Assembly (NCBI GenBank): GCA_947499555.1
Contig: CANMOU010000005.1
Location: 1-64,000 of the forward strand
Origin: an uncultured Roseovarius sp.
GTDB taxonomy: Bacteria > Pseudomonadota > Alphaproteobacteria > Rhodobacterales > Rhodobacteraceae
Length of the DNA stretch: 64,000 bases
Direction of reading: 5' to 3'
Position 1 is the stretch's first letter; the number at the start of each line of letters is the position of its first letter. Shown piece by piece: positions 60,367 through 64,000 of this stretch. The notes below the pieces were generated by a model. That model saw only the letters and a program-made list of their open reading frames with translations, did no database searches and had not been told where the DNA came from. Made by a program: the position numbers and the translations under genes.

Positions 60367-61494
60367 GATGTCCGTCCAGTCGCTCTTCTGAGGATCGAAC
60401 AAGCGTTCAGGAACAGGTTTGGATTTGCCGTTAGCGTCGCGATCAAAGCGGTTGAGTACCACAACAGAACCCTTCTCGGAAAACAGGCCGGCCCAATGGG
60501 CCAAGACATTGTCGCGAACTGATTGATCGGAGTACCGGCCAAGTTTCGCATCCTTTGGGAGCACGTCAGCTTGCATCAGATCATAGAATCCATCGAGCAG
60601 AATTGAGCCAAGCTCATAGCCCCTCGAAGTAAGGACGTATCGATCGATCGGTGTCTGTTTTCTCAAGCCATCGACATCGTAATCGCCTGCAGTGATACGT
60701 TTGATACGCGGGATCATCTCGCGGAGGTATTCACCAGTATTCCAGGCGATCTTCTCTGGCTGGTCCTTAAATACTTGAGCATAGGGTTGCCAGAAGCTGA
60801 AAGTGTATCCGGCCAAGCCCAAACCGGCTTCTTTCTCTTGCATGCGCTTGAGAAAGCCAATGTCCTCAAGGGCCAGAGACTCAAGCGCATTTACGTTGAA
60901 GCTGATTTCCTCATCACCGTGTGGATCGACATCCATGATCTGGCCCATGGCGACGTGGAGTTGCAGGGCGCGTTGGAAAGTGGCTGCCTGGTGCGGTTCA
61001 AGCAGGCGGAGCGCATCAAGAGTTGCCTTTGAGATACTCGGGCACCCTTCGGTTGCCTGAGTAGATAATATCCGGGACCAAAGCTGCCTCACACCGTCGG
61101 ACGAGATGTTTTGTGCGTATTGGATGAACGCTTCCATCCAATCATCTTCGATTGCGCGAGGATCACCGTCTCCGGCTTCCGCCAGCGCATCATGCACGAT
61201 GACCTCCAAGTTTTCCTGGCGCTTGATCTCCTGAGTTATCAATCGCTGGCCCGCACGTTCCCGCAACTGCTTTGGATCATGCTCTATAGTCTTGAGCTCT
61301 GCCTTGTGACGTCGGCGCATGTCCTCCGCTTCTAGCTCGGCGGCTGCGGTCTTGAGGATCAGCTCTACTTTGACGTCTGCTTCTGCGCGCCCGAGTCTTC
61401 GAACCTTGGTCGGTTCGTAAAGAGTTCCTGTCGCGGCCGCGACTTTGTCGAGGATCACTTCTGCAATTTTTCCCAACCCTGCCAGGTCTTCCAT
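60355..61494 (-). CDS. DUF2806-family protein
   Basis: A 379-aa protein starting MEDLAGLGKIAEVI at 61494 (AAAGGA upstream); a longer frame to 61668 has no ribosome site. The N-terminal helical segment LGKIAEVILDKVAAATGTLYEP and the following charged helices, then a WMEAFIQYAQNISSDGVRQLWSRIL segment, fit DUF2806, seen sporadically in accessory regions. No catalytic motif is clear. It converges on the cyclase gene, with the two 3' ends overlapping by 12 bp. A defence role is suggested only by location. Confidence 0.75.
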   Translation of the reverse strand: MEDLAGLGKIAEVILDKVAAATGTLYEPTKVRRLGRAEADVKVELILKTAAAELEAEDMRRRHKAELKTIEHDPKQLRERAGQRLITQEIKRQENLEVIVHDALAEAGDGDPRAIEDDWMEAFIQYAQNISSDGVRQLWSRILSTQATEGCPSISKATLDALRLLEPHQAATFQRALQLHVAMGQIMDVDPHGDEEISFNVNALESLALEDIGFLKRMQEKEAGLGLAGYTFSFWQPYAQVFKDQPEKIAWNTGEYLREMIPRIKRITAGDYDVDGLRKQTPIDRYVLTSRGYELGSILLDGFYDLMQADVLPKDAKLGRYSDQSVRDNVLAHWAGLFSEKGSVVVLNRFDRDANGKSKPVPERLFDPQKSDWTDISGY

Positions 61495-61685
61495 ATCTTG
61501 TCCTTTCCGGCTGAGGTTTTGCCCGTGCCTTGCAGCCGGACACGCAACAGGTCCTGGGCTTCTCAATAATTTTCGAATTGGTTCAAAAATTGACCCTGAA
61601 CCCAGTTGTAGCAGCAAAGGCTCGGACTTGAGGACAAGAGACAGGGGCTCGCGAACACGATAAGCCAATAAGACATATTCCTATC

Positions 61686-62279
61686 TTAGCTTTCCGTGAG
61701 ACCAGCATCCATTAATTGTTCACGGTCTGGCAAGTCTTGCAGCGACTGTAAATCGAAGGCGACAAGGAATTGCTCCGTTGTCACGTACGTGTAGGGTGCT
61801 CCACGCTGCGGCGAGCGCGGGCCGGTTCCGATGAGACCGCGTGCGTGCAATCGCCCGATCAGATCGCGGCTAATCTCTTTGCCGAAGATATCCTTAAGCC
61901 CGTCCCGGGTGATAGGCTGGTGATAGGCAATGGCGGCCAACACAGCGACATCGTATTCGCGCAAATCGAGCGTCTGATCGCCCACATCCGCCGCTGCCCA
62001 GATTGCCATGGAGTAGGCCGGCCGTGTCCGCAGCATCCATCCGCCTGGCACCTTCGCAATCTCAAAGGACCGGCCTTCAAGATCGGCCGCAAGATCGTCG
62101 ATGAGCAGATCGACCGAGGCCCCCTGCCCTACCACGCGCGCGAGATCTTCCCGCGGCACGGGCGAGGCAGAGGCGAAGAGCACGGCTTCGATCCGGCGCA
62201 TCCATTCGCGCCAGCGCAGATCGGGCGGCAGGTCCTCCAGCTCCCTATCGAAGTCGGTTTCGGCGTGGTCCTTCGCCAT
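61686..62279 (-). CDS. scpB: ScpB-like segregation/condensation protein (accessory copy)
   Basis: A 197-aa ScpB homologue with the paired winged-helix pattern (RIEAVLFASASPVPREDLARVVG, and LAAIAYHQPITRDGLKDIFG). ScpB normally partners ScpA and SMC in chromosome condensation. Here it stands alone with DUF1403, an arrangement I associate with roseobacter/rhizobial plasmids beside integrases. It probably serves the element rather than the chromosome. The DUF1403 gene lies 3 bp upstream in the same direction. Confidence 0.9.
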   Translation of the reverse strand: MAKDHAETDFDRELEDLPPDLRWREWMRRIEAVLFASASPVPREDLARVVGQGASVDLLIDDLAADLEGRSFEIAKVPGGWMLRTRPAYSMAIWAAADVGDQTLDLREYDVAVLAAIAYHQPITRDGLKDIFGKEISRDLIGRLHARGLIGTGPRSPQRGAPYTYVTTEQFLVAFDLQSLQDLPDREQLMDAGLTES

Positions 62280-62282
62280 CGC

Positions 62283-63173
62283 TCAGATCCCGTAGAGCCG
62301 GAAGGTGTCGCGCCCGGTCAGTTCGCGTACGGCGCCGAGCTCCACCAGGCGGTCGCAGAACCTGCGTGCTGCGCGATCGGAGCGCAGCGATGCCATCGCA
62401 GCCGGGGCAACCGCGTCCCGGCTCAGGAACAGCGCAACCGCCTCATCAGCGCCCTTCGCCCGGAGCTTCGGCGCAACCTCTTTCAAGCGGGTCGTACGCC
62501 GAGCAAGATCGGTGACCTCCCGCGTTGCCTCGGTTGCAGCCGCCAAAATCGCCCGATAGCACGCCAGGCGCAGGTCATCGCCGGACTTTCGCAAATCGTC
62601 GCGCTTCAAACCAAGGGCCAGGAGCGGGTGGACATGGCTCCACCCGAGCGTCTGCGCCAAAGCCGCGTCCGCCAGGATCAACGCCGACGCGGGATCGCGT
62701 GGTCGATCAGCGAGAACCGCCTTCAGCACGGACGCAGTGCGCGCGACCGGCGCCCCCTGCCCCGCATCCAGCCACGATGCGATCTGGTCCATGTCGATCT
62801 CGGGCAATGCCCGGTGCAGCGCCGTTATCGAGGCCGGCCGCTCCACCGCGCGTTGCCAGGAGAGATAAACCTCACCCGCCGGACCTGGACTGTCGCCAGG
62901 CTGCAGGAACGCCGCCGCATCGCGCAGCTCCGAAGCGCGTTCCGGGCGTCCCTGATGCGTCACACAGGTCTCCGCGGCGCGCATGGCTAAACGCGCCCGC
63001 AGCAAGGTCTGGGGGACGCCCTCGTGGCTTAACACAAGATGCAGATGGCTCAGAGCCGCCCCCGACAAAAACGCAACATCTTCAGGGACATCAGACCGCG
63101 CCGAGGTGACCCAGGACGGCATCCGGGGTAGGCTCTTATGGTTGTCGCTGAAGTCCTGGCGGGCATAGGTCAT
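62283..63173 (-). CDS. DUF1403-family protein
   Basis: A 296-aa, almost entirely helical protein. DUF1403 features are ALSHLHLVLSHEGVPQTLLRARLAMRAAE in the first third and LILADAALAQTLGW with DLRLACYRAILAAATEA later. Function unknown. It is consistently a neighbour of ScpB in alphaproteobacterial mobile elements. It is the first gene of the DUF1403-ScpB pair and divergent from the integrase at 63548. Confidence 0.88.
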   Translation of the reverse strand: MTYARQDFSDNHKSLPRMPSWVTSARSDVPEDVAFLSGAALSHLHLVLSHEGVPQTLLRARLAMRAAETCVTHQGRPERASELRDAAAFLQPGDSPGPAGEVYLSWQRAVERPASITALHRALPEIDMDQIASWLDAGQGAPVARTASVLKAVLADRPRDPASALILADAALAQTLGWSHVHPLLALGLKRDDLRKSGDDLRLACYRAILAAATEATREVTDLARRTTRLKEVAPKLRAKGADEAVALFLSRDAVAPAAMASLRSDRAARRFCDRLVELGAVRELTGRDTFRLYGI

Positions 63174-63547
63174 GCCACAACACTAGTCTCTCGCGGCGCT
63201 TTCGTCCACAATATGATGTGTAAACCGCCCCACTCTGCGGTTCTTTTCTATGTCCAATAAGTTTGCCTTATCGGACGTAAAAATATAGGCTCAGGAAAAC
63301 ACGATTTGCTTCACGTTTCATCGGTGGATTCACATTTCATGGCTGGATTTCTTGAGTTTCAGAGACTTGCCTGGCGAGAATGGCCGGAGATCGTGAGATT
63401 CTGGAGCGGTATTTGTGAGACTGGACGAACCGGAATTCATGAGACTGGCAGTCCGGCGCACTTTCTGGTCCTACCCTGTGCTCTCTCGCCGAGCTCAGTG
63501 TACTCGTCACGGCCAACTGCCACCACCTCAACGAGAGCGATAGAGCC
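63174..63547. promoter_or_regulatory. Divergent region with degenerate TGAGA-CTGG repeats
   Basis: A 374-bp region between DUF1403 and the integrase. Three spaced repeats lie at 63393-63409, 63415-63433 and 63439-63456, each of the form TGAGA(TT)CTGG followed by a CGG within about 10 nt, at 22-24-bp spacing. A weaker related segment lies at 63362-63375. They may be integrase arm-type sites or an operator. AT-rich sequence near 63250-63300 probably holds promoters. Confidence 0.5.
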
Positions 63548-64000
63548 ATGAATGCCGATGATGGTCCTATAGCCCTGCCATCCCATGTTGCGGGATCCGG
63601 CACCCTTGACCGGCTGGTCGACACCGCCCGTGACTACGCCAAAGCCTCGACCGCGGACAACACCAACAAGGCCTATGCCGCCGACTGGAAGCATTTTGCG
63701 CGCTGGTGCAGGATGAAAGGCGCGGAGCCATTGCCTCCCTCGCCGGAGATGATTGGCCTTTACCTGACGGACCTGGCGACACCGACAGGCCTCTCCGTCA
63801 GCACCATAGACCGGCGTTTGTCGGGTCTTGCCTGGAATTATGCGCAGCGCGGCTTCACATTGGATCGCAAAAACCGTCACATCGCCACCGTGCTGGCCGG
63901 CATCAAACGAAAACACGCCCGTCCACCGGTGCAGAAGGAGGCGATCCTGCCAGAAAACATCCTCGCCATGGTCGCCACCCTGCCCTTCGATATACGCGGG
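63548..64000 (+). CDS. Tyrosine-type recombinase/integrase, N-terminal part (runs off the window)
   Basis: From ATG 63548 the frame is open for 151 codons to the window end. The sequence is a core-binding (SAM-like) domain: STADNTNKAYAADWKHFARWC, then IGLYLTDLA and TIDRRLSGLAWNYAQRG, linked to the start of the catalytic domain (IKRKHARPPVQKEAILPE). Catalytic residues lie beyond the window. It is unrelated at the N-terminus to the amber-broken integrase at 28206. Together with DUF1403 and ScpB it forms a mobile-element boundary module. Confidence 0.9.
   Translation, partial: MNADDGPIALPSHVAGSGTLDRLVDTARDYAKASTADNTNKAYAADWKHFARWCRMKGAEPLPPSPEMIGLYLTDLATPTGLSVSTIDRRLSGLAWNYAQRGFTLDRKNRHIATVLAGIKRKHARPPVQKEAILPENILAMVATLPFDIRG

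Noticed and set aside
63361-63456. CRISPR-like array
   Set aside because: Only three or four degenerate short repeats with little spacer sequence and no cas genes; better seen as protein-binding sites.

Overview
The window looks like accessory DNA (plasmid, chromid or integrative element) of a Rhodobacterales/Roseobacter-group alphaproteobacterium. The grounds are the high GC, the VirD4/relaxase genes, the block of plasmid DUF genes (DUF736, DUF6915, DUF6878, strawberry-notch, DUF3768, ArdC), the DUF1403/ScpB/integrase module, and a catabolic repertoire typical of roseobacters. No rRNA, tRNA, CRISPR array or replication initiator was seen, so the replicon type is undecided.

Layout. (1) 43-5435: a fatty-acyl/aryl-CoA module on the minus strand (FadJ-like enzyme missing its C-terminus, thiolase, DddP-like M24 protein) with a divergent TetR regulator. 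An IS3-family relic follows. (2) 5518-26275: a mobilisation and plasmid-maintenance block, almost all on the minus strand: VirD4 coupling protein, relaxase, accessory protein, a hairpin-rich candidate oriT, a SLOG-family protein, a ParD/ParE-like pair on the plus strand, DUF genes, a 1420-residue methyltransferase/helicase, a ParB-like protein and ArdC. Six of these genes share an upstream motif with core AAGNGGGC. (3) 26276-28952: a complete IS1182-type element with 19-bp inverted repeats and an AGCC target duplication, then a tyrosine integrase broken by one amber codon. (4) 29047-49496: a large catabolic island with an XRE-cupin regulator and two divergent operons. The left operon holds two Rieske oxygenases, RidA, an OYE/Fe-S flavoprotein and an FAH-family hydrolase. 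The right operon holds a trimethylamine-dehydrogenase-like flavoprotein, CaiB-type CoA-transferase, enoyl-CoA hydratase, enolase-superfamily protein, HMG-CoA-lyase-like aldolase, acyl-CoA dehydrogenase, MmgE/PrpD, ALDH, cupin, OCD/mu-crystallin, 4-OT and an Asp/Glu-racemase-like protein. A periplasmic binding protein follows. (5) 50362-61494: a defence island: an ABC three-component conflict system, a PIN/HTH toxin-antitoxin pair, a short type II CBASS operon (CD-NTase, E2-like, HNH-SAVED effector), a pentapeptide-repeat/class III cyclase fusion, and a DUF2806 protein. (6) 61686-64000: ScpB, DUF1403 and the start of a second tyrosine integrase.

How the parts may work together. The catabolic island reads as a pathway for an N-methylated (betaine-like) compound: Rieske demethylation, flavoprotein N-demethylation, imine handling by RidA/OCD, then CoA-thioester breakdown. 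This is inference; the substrate is unknown. The defence island stacks nucleotide-signalling and nuclease systems. The best candidate for something undescribed there is the 632-residue pentapeptide-repeat/cyclase fusion directly downstream of CBASS.
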